DNA of 64,000 nucleotides from Polytrichum commune (GCA_950295325.1 OX485803.1:75409554-75473553); one strand, 5' to 3'. Shown: positions 46,701 through 60,190, counted from the first letter of the stretch. Numbers and translations: made by a program. The notes: generated by a model from the letters alone, not told the origin.

Positions 46701-48583
46701 AAAGACCTATCATGACTTCACCTATGACAGGCAGCTTGCAAGAGCTGAATGATATTCACTTACAGGGGCACAGCTCCGGCAAGGTGCATCACATTGCAGC
46801 CATGTAAGGTCACTGCCTGTATCCACATCAAGAAAGTACAATTTTGGAGGAGTGCCTAGGAGCAGTGCCATGTAGTATAGCCTGCATTTAACACATCTCA
46901 TCATTGTCAGTCTTGCCTGATCATCCAGTAACACGTGAAGCATATTGTGATCCTTCTGACCCTGTAAGAGAGTTAGAGAAGCACCAAGTACACCCCTATT
47001 TTGAGCACAAGAACAGACACCAAAGACACCACCTTGGCATTCCATTCACTAGTTTCCACGATAGAACACCTTGGTATGAAGACATGTAGCTTGAGTGGAG
47101 TTCAAGTAAAAGACAAGTTTCACTCTGGAGACCGTTCAAGGGATTAGAATCTGCACCCACTAACTCCACCACCTCACAAAGTCAAATCTAGCAAGGCATC
47201 TCAAGAATAAAGACGCATGTGCTTCACATCTTCCTAACCCTTCATCGTTGCAATAGGATGGCATTAGAACAATAATCCTATCAGAATAGTACCACTCTGA
47301 CATCTTACTCTGTCCAAGGATCGATCTACACTCGAGCATCATCGCAGGACAGAAGGAAGTACTTCGGTGCAAATACTTTGGAATAGCATACCTTCAGGTT
47401 ATTTAACATAGTACTTAACCTTCCCTGATGCTGAAGATGCGTGATTCCACTAACACGTCTCCAAAATTGCACATCCTCGGACCAGTAATCCACTTAAAAC
47501 TAGTCCGACTAGTCTAGAATACGACAGAAGAATCGGCAGCACAGAATAGGTCTACAGCAGAGATGGGGATATGTAGAGCACTAAAGAACGTGGCCAAGAC
47601 TCAATTTAACATGCACACCCCGGTTTCCTGCAGAGTTAGAAGCTACGAAATTTCATGTGTCACCCAGGCTATGCCTAATCGAGGCAGGGTACTAAATTCT
47701 AAAGCAAATTAGAGAGATGGAAGTACGTAGGTATCATCAATTGCATTATCCCCTCTAAGCTTCACGGACTCCCCAATTGCCCCAGCACTTTTGTGCTGCT
47801 GCGATGCATCTCAAGTCCTATAATGTTAACCCCCATAATATCGTTCTCTTATTTCGTTTAGCACAAAAGTCACATGCAAGCCCCTAGACAAGCATCATGT
47901 AAGCACATGAATATATATAACCCCCATAATATCGTTCTCTTATTTCGTTTAGCACAACAGTCACATGCAAGCCCCTAGAGAGTCATCATGTAAGCACATA
48001 AAATATATACATACCCGTCAGGGTAAACATTGCCGCGGAGGGGAATTAGGGTCGTGGTGTTATTGGAGTTGTTGATGTTGTTGTTGTTGTTAGGGGTGAC
48101 CGAGGTTTTACCCAGCCGCTTGAAGTCTCGCTCTAGGAGAGTGCGGCGAACTTGGCTCATCTGGATGGGAACGGATGTGTACTTGGGGTACAAAGTGTAC
48201 ACATGGACACGCTTATCCTCCTCCTCTTCCTCCTGCGGCTGCTGCTTAAGTAGCGTTGGCGCCTTGCATCCCAACACAATGGCTGCGATCAACATGAAGG
48301 AAAAGATGGCCGCCTTCCTAAACGCCCTCCCCCTGCGAAACCGACGTCTGCCTAACCCATTTGAAGGCGCCTGCAGCACTTGCTGCTGCGGCAATTGATG
48401 TTGCGGCAACGGCGGATGCGGATGCAATTGCTGACCATCTCGCCACACAGCAGCGCACACTGTCTTGCCACCTCCTTCCACATCCGATCGCGGCACGGAG
48501 ATGATCACCACTCCCCGCATCTCCGGTTTCGGCTGTCCCTGCAATGAACCATTCTCATACTGGTGCGGTGGAAGCGACCCCAT
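43748..48583 (-). CDS. APCB1: Membrane-anchored A1 aspartyl protease, APCB1-like
   Basis: Pepsin-fold (A1, nepenthesin-like) aspartic protease resembling Arabidopsis At1g49050/APCB1, which is reported to cleave the co-chaperone BAG6. Nine exons in phase: 48583-48015, 46881-46764, 46558-46329, 46081-45842, 45308-45149, 45051-44963, 44532-44415, 44182-44110 and 43884-43748, 577 residues. An N-terminal cytosolic segment with Gln/Pro/His-rich stretches precedes a basic RRRFRRGRAFRK and one membrane segment (about residues 91-106), then an acidic EEEEED run and an Asn-rich stretch. GNVYPDGLYYMALLLGTPPK opens the protease domain. Catalytic motifs are DTGS at 210-213 and DSGT at 420-423. The flap region holds YADGSSTMGVLLEDTV, and CGYDQQG and NGGGYLFFGD are family hallmarks. 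The C-terminal GYLIVYDNVRQQIGW is intact. The ATG at 48583 is the first in frame; the open frame upstream of it has none. The type II orientation is inferred. Confidence 0.93.
47827..48008 (-). repeat. 91-bp tandem duplication next to protease exon 1
   Basis: Two copies start at 47827 and 47918 with identical TAACCCCCATAATATCG, TTTCGTTTAGCACAA and GTCACATGCAAGCCCCTAGA blocks and only a few differences, so the duplication is fairly young. It lies inside intron 1 (46882-48014), almost touching the donor site of exon 1. Confidence 0.92.
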
Positions 48584-49250
48584 TCTGTGCTCGCACCAAA
48601 TTGCCCCTTGCCAAATTTCCCCAATGCAATGCCAAACACCTCCAAACCCTCGCCTCAAACCCCTCCAAACCCCAACCCTCGCCTAGTGAACCCCGCCTGC
48701 AAGGTCACGGCCTCCTCCTCCTCCTCCCCTTCTCCCTCCTCCGCAATTGCCCATTCGCAACCTCACACGCATCACTAGCCGGCTGCCATACCCGTCTGTG
48801 CTCCGCCTCATCCAGCACCAACCCCCCGTGATCAATGCCGCCCCCGAAGAATCTTCGAAAGGAATCTAACCCAAAGTACCGACAGACCAACGAAAGAAAT
48901 AACAGACAAGTTAGTAGTACTTCTAGTCCAGCGGTAATAAGTCTGTCTGTATGTATGTATGTATGTATGTAAGTATCTGCTTTAATGATTTCGATGGTAG
49001 CCCTCTTCTCTGTTCTCGCAACAATTGCGAGCGAGGTAGAGAGAGCTCCGAGAGCAAGAGGGGAGAGAAGGCAGGAAGAGACGAGGAGGCGTTTGTCTGG
49101 TGTTTGTGGAGATGGCTATGGTGGATGGGGATGGGGCTCTGGGCCTGGGGAAGGAGCGAAGGTTCTCGGAGTTTGGAAAGTCAAAGGAAGGAGAACAAGT
49201 GTTCAAGAACACTCTCCTTCACTACAGTGATTGAGAAGCCACTCCACACT
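48584..49250 (-). promoter_or_regulatory. Protease leader/promoter with microsatellite
   Basis: Upstream of the ATG the minus strand shows a GC-richer, purine-biased leader. A GTCT/GTAT microsatellite lies at 48941-48972. No precise TATA box or start site could be fixed. Confidence 0.4.
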
Positions 49251-52200
49251 AACTAGGAAGGGAGGGAGTAGCCTAGACCACTATACTTAGATAGTACACA
49301 CTATCTATTCTTACCCCTTCTCCCCGACTACTATACCATCCATCTTCGGATGATACTTCCTTCCGCCCAAGATACAATAGTGACATCATTACTTGGCTCG
49401 ACATATATCTTCCTCCTCGGGGTTTCCTAACTCTTTCTTAATTCTTATGATTTTTATTTGCATGGAAGGAGGATGCTTGTACGGGATCATTATTGTTGGG
49501 ATGGTAGAGTCATTAATATAGCTATTGTATTGTTGTTCATTGGGTGTGTGTATATATATGTGTGTATTCCTAGCTTTCTCGACGTATATGAATTCAAAAT
49601 TTCATTGGCATACATAGTTTAACCCTGTAACATTAACCACCATGTGGTCTTTGTTCCTATTTTCATTTTGAGGGGAGGTAATATTGAATTGAAGTGGGGC
49701 TTTCGGTGACAAGGCGTGGCAACTTCCCCCGCCATGTGCAACCCGCCAGTGGCGCGCAGCTTCAGTGCCCCACATGGCACGCTATGATTATTGGGATGGC
49801 ATGCATGTGAATGCACGACTTCCAACCAACAGGTCCCCGTTCCAAAAACAATTGTATTGAGTGACAATTGTTGATTCCCACATCACATTCACAACCCATA
49901 TGTAGTCTATATGCAGGCTTTAAAAAGTATCCAAAAGGAACTTTGTAAGAATAACTTTTTGTGGATACTTGGGCCCATGGTGCATGGTTGCACAATTATG
50001 TTTGGTATGCCTTACATGCCCAAGAAGTTCATATTGGGCCTCTTTGTGCACAAATATGAGCTCCATATTTATAAATTTAGCTAATTGTGTTAAAAGTGAC
50101 CTTGTCTAAAACTAACTTGCTCTTCAAGTCAAACTTTTGAATTGGTTGAATGCCTCAATGTTACCAAAGATTTAATAAATACACAACACAAGTGCTCTTG
50201 AATACAATTAAGTACTTTTATATTTTGATCATCGATGTCACATATGAGTATATTTTTAGTTTGTCCTTGACATTTTTTAAGCATCACCATAAAAATAAAG
50301 CTTGAAGATTCATCCCAAATTCTTAACTATTTAAAAGCACCTTCAAGGTGCTAAGAGGTTGGAAGAATCATGTGACAACCACAATGCGGTCTCGAAAACA
50401 TCAACGGTTGAGAATCAATTCCTTCCTCCTCAAGCCTTTTACCCCCCTTTTGAAGACACAAATGTGGGGCTACGAAGAATGGTAAACCCTAGCCCAGACT
50501 CCAAGCACACCTACTAGATGACCGAAAGTGTATATTCCATCACCTCACGGTGGGAATGACATCGGGAGTTGTTCTTCATGACTTTAATGCATTTTGGGAG
50601 TATAAGGTGAATCTCCTCCTTCACTCACGTATGAGTCAAATGGCCTTTTCCCATGATCACACTTCCATAGTCAAATTTAAGGAAATTGCAAATTTTAAAG
50701 TTTTTAGGTCATTCACTAGGTGTAAACCAAACGTGGACTAAGAGGAGTGACCATGCACCAAGAAGTGGTGGTGTGGATGTTCGTAGCACGTGCCCAAAAA
50801 GGGTGGTTCTGAATTTATTTTATTTTTCATATTTTACCTTCTCCCCTTCTTCCTCCCTACTTTCCTCTCAACTATGGTGGTGTTTGGAAGAAAGAAATTT
50901 TTTTGAAATTTTTGAAATATTAAAACAACCGTTTTTTGCCATGGTCTCCTGATTTTTGCATCAAGAGAGCTCTTTGGCCTCTCTTACTACAAAACTCCTT
51001 GGACTGCGACAATGAGTAATACATGCCTTGAAATATGCCGTCTGGGGACCTGAAGCTCCATGGTCACTCATACACTTTTTCCTTGATGTAAATTGAAGTG
51101 GTCCCGGGACATGTTTCAAGGCCAATCGCATATTTTAAGGGATCATCCTACGACCTCCCACGACGATGATGATCAACATCATCGTAAAATCAAAGTTCTA
51201 ACAGAAAATATATAGGTATACACTTCTCGTTTAATCTCTATCCAATCTCAAATCTAATTCCACACTTAACTCAAATCTTGGTCAATTGCACCCACACATA
51301 TGAATTAAGTGTCCTACAACACCATCCTTGCACCGCCCTCTCAACATACCACCGTCAACAACCAATTGTTCAAAGATTATAGTAGATAGTGGTAATTCAA
51401 TGGACTTGGTACAACGTTGTGTGGTGATATTTCAGCATTTTGATGAATTGAGTTTGTTGAAAGAATTGCTTATGTGTTGTGTACCTTTGGAAGTCCATTA
51501 TATCACATTGGAACAACATTCACCTACAAACATATATTGTGAAACTACTTTATAAGAAATCAATCCATTTCAAACAGTTTTACTATAGGTATATCAACAA
51601 ATGCATGTCAATAATTGCTCTTGATATCATATTTTTCATCAAGATTGATTTTGCGTTTCACCCTAAGTTTATTAGGGTGAACCACACATCGAAGCACATC
51701 CACCTCATGCAAATAAAAGCATAAAAAAATGCAGTCTAGTCCAAATTGATTGTTTAGACAATTTTTAGATGATGTGCATAACATCATACGTTATATAGTA
51801 GCCATTGGGTGAACTTAACTACCATTCCATGAACACAAATGATAACAACTTTCGTGTGAGGAGGTCTTCCAACTTTAAAGTTAGTGTGAACTTGCAATCA
51901 AAGGCTATTTAATACCTACGAGTCAGTTTTATGTTTGTGCCTTTCAGTAAAAAAAGGAGTAGATACGTATGTTCGTTTAAGAGAGGGGTTAGTGGTCAAT
52001 CTAAATAAATTCAAATAACATTCAACTCTACCCTATAGTTTCTATGCAAATCGTTTTCCCCTTCCATGCATGTGAGCCATAGATGCATTGTGGGGGGTTG
52101 AATCTATCATGTCCTTGCTCTCTATAAAAATTACGAGAAAAAAATAGTTACAGACACTTGAATCCACCTACCATCAACACATCGAATCTTATTCTAAAAA

Positions 52201-55189
52201 TTTCTTCCCATCAAACAAACCACACCTAATACTTACATACTCGACCTTTTTTGGTAAGCGCCATGCTATGATATTTATACGAGCTTCTTTCTTCTTTTTC
52301 ATTTCTCCTTGTAGCATCACATATCTACGCATTATATAAGTTTTTAGCCTTCATGAAGCAAATCCACATCATTATCGATCTCACATAGTTTTCTATACAC
52401 ACCCTATTGACCTCCCCGGAACTTTTGGTTTCCATGAACCTCATCGTACTCATCATTTTAGTCCTTGTTTTTTGTTCAATCACAATTCATTCAAAATAAG
52501 AGTGGGATATAAGACAATGTGTCTCGATTTTGCTTTTATCCATTCCACACATGCACCAAGCTCATCAACCGTCTTTATCTAACCATGTGTCACATTCTCC
52601 CCACTAGGTACTTTGATACTTAAGCTATCCCATATTGTGTCTCCCCATGTAGGTATATAGAGGAAGAATCCGTGCAAGGATTATAATACGAGAGGTACAC
52701 ATTAGCTTAGCTTGGATCGTACCCACTCAACCTTCGTCCCACATTGGCCCACAATCCTTCTCCATCTCCCCTTGGCTATTGAGCCCTAATATACCCATAC
52801 CCAACACCACAAGACATAATAGACGAGATTCTAAGAATTTTCATGAGTACTTGGCAGCTTGAACGCTCTTGATTCAAATATTCCATATTCGAAATGTGTC
52901 CAAACTTTATGAGTTCAAGGTGTCCAACATTCCAAAATTATGAGAGAATTATGTCCAACAATCCGACAATAACGTCCATAAATACGCATACTCGTATAGA
53001 ATTATGCTTTTGAATGGATTCATATAGAAGAGTTTGTTGCCATAGTATCGCAATTCAATGGTACTCTATGCTCCATGATATCAGCCTTCTCAATGTCACT
53101 CCTTCTCTTATATCCCAAAACCTTTGGGAACGGATGTTCTCGGTTTAAATCTCACTTTTTGTTATCATGTTTCCCTCTCATATAACACGGGTTTTGACAT
53201 TAAATTAAACCACCAAAGAAATCAAAGCACACGCTCACATGCATCACGTTGTCGTCATTGTAAGTATTGTCATTATTGCAATGTTGACTTTGACTCATTC
53301 CATAATGTCATGTGCTACACTATTTCTCTTTTATTATGCATTCATGTTAACACTATAAAACTCCTTAATATCACGTGCACTTTGGTTGCCGCAAGTATGA
53401 TATTATGGAGTTTAGAGTGTATCTCCTTCTTCTTTTTCTTCTTAAACAACAAAACAAAGGTGGAAGCCAAGATGGCCACATCATCAATAAACATATTGCG
53501 GTCATGCTTATTGATATTTATTTATATTGTTGGAATTGTAGATTAGTGCATTATACTTATGTTGCTAAGACCAAGTGCATTCCACTACGTTAAGTTTTTG
53601 TGCACATACCTTAATGCACAGACAATAATGCATTTTAGGTTCAAGAAACCAACTCAAAACCCTAGATTGTGTTATGATAAATAATTACATTAGCATTCAC
53701 TCATTCAACCTGACACAACGTGGAGGTTTCTTGAGTGAATTTGGTATTAATTTGATATTAATTTGGGTCATTTTAACTACATTTGACCATTTATGGCCAA
53801 CTAATTACATTGCAGATCTTAATATAATTGGTGGATCTTATGCTTAGCTTAGACATATTGTTGCCATTTAATTCATGAGGTCCCATACCCTTCCTTATGG
53901 GGTGTTATAATAGTCGTCGAGGGTGGTTATCAATTGGTTTTTGAGTAGATTGATAAATCCATGCCAAATAAGTACTAGGATGTCTCATATGAGTTGTTTG
54001 TCTTTGATGATGATTGTTAATGGAGTTCAACTGAGATCGTTGAAAATGTGGACATGATGTAATTGAAGTAAATTATTTGGGTTCACATGGAATTGTTCAT
54101 AACTTTGTTCAATGTGGGTTCGGTGTTTAGTTTGGGTGAGCGGGTGGAGTGTAGGGTTTAGGATCTAGACCCTTTATGGCATGAAGACTGAGCCCTTGGT
54201 TGCTAGTAGGTTATAACTTTAAAAAAATATACTGAGCCCCCCTAGCTACCAGTAGGTTGTAGCTTAAAAAATACCAAGCACTACGTACGTTTCACCAAGT
54301 TTCAAATAATTAACGGTTCGGGGGGCTTAGCCCCAACCCCATATTCAATATGAGTGGCTGGAGATTCCAACATCCAAGTTATTTGTACCTGAATCATCAA
54401 TAGTGATATGTTGGGCCCACATAACAACTAAGAGACCCCAAGCAATGTTATATTTGTGAACTAGAACTTGGATACGGATTCATATAATGCATGATTCTTT
54501 CCAACTCAAAATAAAATAAAATCACATGTATGCTCAAAATCCATGTGCAATCACTAATATCTTTTTATTAGTTAGAATAAGTTATGCAAACAAGAGATAG
54601 TTAAGAGAAGGTTCTCATGTACAAAGGCCAAGTCTAAAAACTCAATGAAAGTCAATATAGGAAAGCTCTTATATACATAACCAAAAACATTGATGTAATT
54701 AAACACATGGCTCAGACTTTATAGCATCCCAATCTAGACTAAAGATCCCTATAATTTTCATCAATCATAGAAATGCCACCACATTAGATCAACCATTGAG
54801 CCCTACCAAGTGAACGGGGAGATTTGATAGCTAATGTCAAATCAGCCGAGTGAAATTGATAAATTACCGATTTAATTTCAATATTTCAGGTTGTATAACC
54901 AAAGGAAAATTAAGTGTATATGAAATCAACTGCTTCTATAAGTTAATGACAATTTCCCATCCCCTCCCGTTCAAGAGTGGGCGGATATTAACTACCCCAC
55001 ACAATCTCCCACCGGTTCTTAGCCGGGTAGCCTGAGGGTATCTCCGGTTATAACCGGTTCTCCCACACCAAATCCTCCATCTGTCTCTTTATGTGGTTTT
55101 AGGTTTACATAGGCGGTGCCCCAGCGGCGGACTCCATCAAAGCTATCATCCCCATCCCTTCACATCCTTATTCTGCTTCTTTCTCCTTC
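49251..55189. other. Long intergenic stretch, no recognised gene
   Basis: Very AT-rich sequence with short frames. A 44-bp tandem pair (CTGAGCCC...GTAGGTT) lies at 54188-54275. A region with several CCGG-containing motifs (CCGGTTATAACCGG palindrome near 55044-55057) precedes the tandem array. No mobile-element termini were identified. Confidence 0.4.
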
Positions 55190-55420
55190 ACTTGAGAACT
55201 TATTTCATGTTAATCTTTACAACCTTCTTTTATTTGTTTCTCCTTCACATCAGATCTTTTTTCGCATTAGTCTTCGCAACTTTTTTTGATTGTTTCTCTT
55301 TTCATATCAGATCTTGGTTTGCGTTAGTCTTTGCAACCTTCTTTGTTTGTTTCTCCTTCACATCAGATCTTGTTTCGCGTTAGTGGACGCAACCTTCTTT
55401 TGCTTCACCTTCAGTTCGCC
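55190..55420 (+). repeat. Four ~57-bp tandem repeats
   Basis: CAGATCTT recurs at 55251, 55308 and 55364, with a more diverged unit around 55194. Each unit holds CTCCTTCACATCAGATCTT-like and GTTAGTCTTYGCAACCTTC-like blocks. The array gives a repetitive open frame (FATFF...CFSF) that is a by-product of the period and not a credible protein. Confidence 0.82.
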
Positions 55421-55460
55421 TTATTTCTCCTTCACTTCAGTCCACCTTATTTCTCCCTCA

Positions 55461-55624
55461 AACACCATATTCAAAATTTTGGGAAAATTCCATGATTTTG
55501 GGAAAATACAATTTAGGTTGAGTCGACCTAAAATGTACCCACTGGGTACATTTTAGGTCGACTCCACCTAAATTGTCATCAAATTGGGAGACTGGAAATC
55601 TCCCAAAATTTTGAATATGGTGTT
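55461..55624. other. 164-bp near-perfect palindrome/hairpin
   Basis: The sequence is symmetric about position 55542. Inner arms ACAATTTAGGT...GTACCCA pair over 34 bases with one mismatch around a single C. Outer arms AACACCATATTCAAAATTTT pair perfectly with their complement ending at 55624. Only the middle of each arm (about 55487-55505 against 55578-55598) is imperfect. A possible 4-bp duplication CTCA flanks it (55457-55460, 55625-55628). It could be a foldback MITE or a small-RNA precursor; no ORF. Confidence 0.9.
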
Positions 55625-55628
55625 CTCA

Positions 55629-58221
55629 CCTCAGATCGCCTTATTTTACTTCAGACTTTGTTTTGTATTAATCTTAAGAGTGAGGTGAGGTATTTTCGTC
55701 ATGAGGATCAAGAGAGGTGATCGTGTGAGTTAGTGAAGTGTACATTGAGGTATGACTTGTTACTGGAGTTTGCTAGTTTTCAATACTGGATTTTATTGTA
55801 CAACACTGATGATGCAACACTGCTTCAGTTTATGTGTTTGTCCAAAAACCTCTTTTGGTTCTAAATCTATATTTCACATCTTGGGCTAGAGTTTGATGTT
55901 TGATGTTCACCATGTGCTGATGATGAGTTAGTACTAATGAACTTAGTTTAACTTGTGAGGTGTGAAGTTTGCTTGTTGTATATTTAGTATCTAGGGTTTA
56001 ACATGGAAACTATCTTTTTATAGTTTGTTTGGAAAGAGCTGAGATGGATGTGTCAAGGTTATAAGTTGAAAATTACAATTTATTTTCTTTTGGTTTTGGA
56101 AAAAAATAAAAAATGTAGATGGTTTCTTTGATTTCAACGTGTTTGAGATCTTCCTATAGAATGTATTTTCCATGAATATGATGATGATGTAACACTACCT
56201 CTGTTTCATGTGCTTGGCCAAGATTTTGTTAATGATGTGTTTTGGTATTGTTGTCATCAGTCATGGCTAAATGCATATTGTGGTTTTGGAGATCTTAGGT
56301 CAAGATTGTTTTTTTTTCTATTTAAGTGAATGTTGTTGTTGGGTTCTTGCCAAGCATTCGAATTAATGCTCTTGAAATTTTCTTCATTTGTTGGACTTGA
56401 GCTGTACCTTTAAGATGTGATGGTAGGATCTATGGGACATGGCTGCGGGTGGCCTTGTGGCTTTTGGATGTGCATGTCTCTGCTCCGTTCATAGAAAATG
56501 TATTGCTTTTAGATTCGGAGGGGAAGCATGTGGCTATCAAGTACCGCTAAACCTTCCAATTAAACTCGCTTTTGAAAAATTTGTGTTTATGAACTCACAA
56601 AGGATCAATGCTCGTGCAAAATGTACTTGACAAACTCATTCCATGATATTTTAATGCGTTAATAATTTGTAAGTCCTACAATAGTTGTTTTAGTTTGTGG
56701 GATTGAAGTATTGCTAGCATATGAGCTACTTGAGCCAGTGCTAACCAAAAAGATTCTAACCAATGATTGGGAAGATTTTTAGGGCTTGTGTCTTCAAGGT
56801 TGGAAATGTTCTTGAGCATGCACTTCACAAAGTTTATCGGTGATGCATCCTTCCAATCATGAGATAGTTTGTGTCTTCATGAAGTCAAGTCTTCAAGTTT
56901 TTCGTTGATATTCGTAGTCGTTGAACTTGAAGTGGTGACACTGCTTGCATGAAGGATTTGAGAGATTTGGAGTGTTTAGTGATTCACGTGGAAGCATATA
57001 CACAAATAATCAAAAGATAACCAAATTGAGGATATTGATATTTCATGTGTGATAGAATGAATTTAGGTTAATCAACAAAAGTTTGAAGTTGTTTGCAAAT
57101 GAAGCTCTTGAAGCTTTTGTTTTTTTTGTTTTCCTATGCAACTAGGTTTGGAACTTTGAAGAGAAAAGAAACATACACTAGAGATACCTAACCCTTGGAA
57201 ATCATATTGATTTTAGTGTGGAATTTTCTTTGCATGGGAGTAACTCAAGCTACATATATTGCAATATTAACTTCAACTTCTTATGCTTGATGGTTGAGTG
57301 GACATGAAGTTGCAACATTCAAAATTATCCAATATTTGCACAGAGTTTGTGTGGCAGTTGTAGTGTTTTGACCTTTGACGTATGACATCTGTAGTACCTA
57401 CGACCACTGTAAGAACCACCTTACATTTGTGCACAAACAATTTTGAATTTGAAAGATTACATTTCATTTCTCATGTGTTTGTTGTGTCTCGAACCTACAA
57501 TTATTATGCTCCCATACCAACATTAATACTAGGTAACACATCTCAAATGGTGAAAATCTACAATTTCTTAGCCCCTAAACATCTAAAGAAGACAAATTAG
57601 ACAAAACATCTGGTCTATAAATCCCCATTGGTCTAATAAAGTTTTGATAAACTTATGCTTACAATCAATTATTTAGGTTGTTGTATGGTCAGACAAACTT
57701 TAAGGGAAGAATACTCATGACATATGCAAACAAAACAATCTACAAGATTTTGTTATCAGTTGTTGTAAAGATCATGATTGATCATGTGGAAGATATGCTA
57801 TATGATGAGCATGATTGGCTCAGTTGCTGCTAAAACATTGGTGAGTTTATTTATTTAGGCTTTAGGGTTTGTTTTTGCATATTTATCTTGGATGTGATCA
57901 ATGTAATGTGTTTGGAGTAAAGTTATAATTTTTGGTTTTTAATTGCATTTTTTTTTTGCAGGTGTTGGAAGTGTTTGTGTTACAATCACACTTAGGCTTG
58001 CTTGCGTTCATTAAGAATTTTGATATTGCTTGTACATTGTTTGGGTTACCTTCTATTTTTTGGTTGATATCAATGTTTATCCTTTATTTAGTAAATTTAC
58101 TCAATGATTTATTTTTGAATGAATAAATTTACTATTTTTTTAAATTAATTAATTTGGTGATTTCATTTAGTAAAATTATTTTAGTGTATTAAAAATCAAT
58201 TTATTTTTCCTTACTATGTAG
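55629..58221. other. Intergenic, no recognised gene
   Basis: AT-rich with T-rich runs. A TTTTTTTTTGCAG acceptor-like site at about 57951-57960 precedes a short open frame to 58126 and could be a leftover intron border of the hAT relic that follows. Confidence 0.4.
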
Positions 58222-60190
58222 AGAGGAAGGTGTTAAAAATGTATATAGTAATGATGGATATGGTAAAATCAAAATTTAGGCGTTTGAAGATCATCATAAT
58301 TCTAAGGAATATATAAATTTGAGTTGGGCAACACAACAAGGTGGGAAAATCATGGAAAAACACATTAGAGCAGCTAATAAATGTTGTAATGAGGCCATCC
58401 TAACCTTATTCAGAGCTGCATATTTTTTGGAAAAAAGGACAATCCCTTTCAACAAATATTCAGCTCTATGTGAACTTTTAGTTGTAAGTAAAGCTAGTTG
58501 TACTGAATCAATGTATCATGATGAAAAATCTTGTGCTAAAATGTTATTTTTTATATCTAATGTTATTCATAAATCAACTTTGGATAGAATTAGAGATTTG
58601 ATTTTTTTTGGTTTATTGATAGATGAGTCTATTAATGTTAGTGTAATAGGTCATGTAGTGGTCTCCTATTTTTGTTGAAAAAATAATACCTATAAATATA
58701 TTTTTGGGTTTATTTGAGATTCGTGGTGGTAAAAAATATGCACAAATCAATTATGATTGTTTGCTGAAATTAATTGAAGAGTGAAGTTTGGACATGTAAA
58801 AATGTGTTGGGTTTGGATCTGATGGGACAACTATAATGTTAGGCCAACGATCAGATATGGCAATCAAATTTTAAAAATTCAATCAATTTCTTATATCAGT
58901 AGATTGCATTGCTCATAGGACCAATTTAGAAGCTTTAGAGGCTGCAAAGTCTACAGATTGTAAACCTTTATCCACTGAAATTGATGCTCTAGTGAACGCC
59001 TTGGCTGCATATTTTAGAATTTTGGGAAAGAAGAAATGTGCTCTTAATGGAATTCAAAAATAATTGAATGATGTACAAAAGGTAATGAAAAGACATCATA
59101 AAATTAGATGGTTTTAGATATTTCAAGTCATATCCACATTATATGATTCTTTGGAGTCTGTGATGGGGTATTTTTGTAATGTGCAAAGGAAATAAGATGA
59201 TGGGATAGCCCCTTTTCTTTATGCAAAATTGATGAATTATATATATATATTTCTTTCTTTCTTTCTTTCTTTCTTTCTTTGGTTGATTTATTTTAAAATT
59301 TAACTATCTTATTTCATATTTTTCAAGATAAATTTGTAGATGTTAGAGCATTGGATTACTTGTCAAAATACAAATTGAATATATTTGCATGTTATATGTC
59401 GCGGACATCATTGACTTAAATCAAAAAACCTTTAATGAAAATTCTAGTTATCACGTCATTCCAGACTATGGCCCTCAAGGTGGACTTCTTCAAAGATCAT
59501 CTTTGGAGATTAGGGGTGGAAAGTTCCATGGAATTAATATGATAAGGGATAGATTAGGTGCAAATTTGAGAAGTGCATTGTTTTTCCAAAAGTCATATAT
59601 TGAATCACTTATCAAAGTCTTGGAGGCAAGTCTTCAGGACAATGATCTAATTTTAACTTTTAAAATTCTTAATCTATATAATATGCCGTCAAGGATAGTG
59701 GGCTTGGCTTCATGGGGTGTGACCTAGTTAGAACTTCTCTGGAAACATTATGGAGTGCAAAAAGAGGTGGGGGTAAAATTCTTCCACCACCTGTAAATTT
59801 TGATGCATGTAAGAAAGAATTTTTTATTTCAAATTGCAAGGATTTATCATTCCAATGGTGAATTGGAATGATAAAACATCTAGAGACCTTTGGGCCATGG
59901 TTACATGGAATTATGCTTTGCAAGTAAAATATGCTAACATTTTGGTGTTAGTTGATATTGCAAGATGTTGATGTGTTAGTACAAATACTTGTAAAAGAGT
60001 TTTTTTGGTCCAAAATGTGATTGAGACAAAGTTTAGAATTCATTCAAATATAAAACATCTTGAAAGTGTGGTAAGGGTGGCTATAGAGGGGCCATCTACA
60101 AATTTTGATCACATTTTGGTTGTTGCTATTGAGCTATGGCAAAATTTTGCTAAGTGGAGATATTTGTATTCTCACCAAGAAAATATCTGA
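58222..60190 (+). pseudogene. Dead hAT transposase, DUF4371/ZNF862-like
   Basis: Ordered plus-strand fragments match the DUF4371-type hAT transposase layout. About 58319-58678 reads GGKIMEKHIRAANKC, then LIDESINVSVIGHVVVSYF with the first catalytic Asp. About 58815-59170 reads FGSDGTTIMLGQRSDM with the second Asp, VDCIAHRTNLEALEAAKS and HHKIRWF...DSLESVMGYF. About 59990-60190 reads RVFLVQNVIETKFRI and VAIEGPSTNFDHILVVAIELW, the C-terminal dimerisation region. Stops at 58677-58679, 58782-58784 and several later sites, frame changes and a CTTT microsatellite break it. Terminal inverted repeats were not found. Clearly unrelated in age and subgroup to the intact hAT at 10224. Confidence 0.83.
59251..59281. 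repeat. CTTT microsatellite
   Basis: About eight TTTC units directly after an AT run, inside the dead hAT. Confidence 0.95.

Noticed and set aside
26261-48583. Functional cluster of SERINC, CCT8 and protease genes
   Set aside because: They share a strand but are 7-10 kb apart, have unrelated roles and are separated by transposon-rich DNA.
48584-48658. Longer N-terminus for the aspartyl protease
   Set aside because: The open frame upstream of 48583 contains no ATG. The 577-residue product fits the relative's length.
55093-55383. Hydrophobic 96-residue open frame
   Set aside because: It is the translation of 57-bp tandem repeats; periodic DNA explains the open frame.
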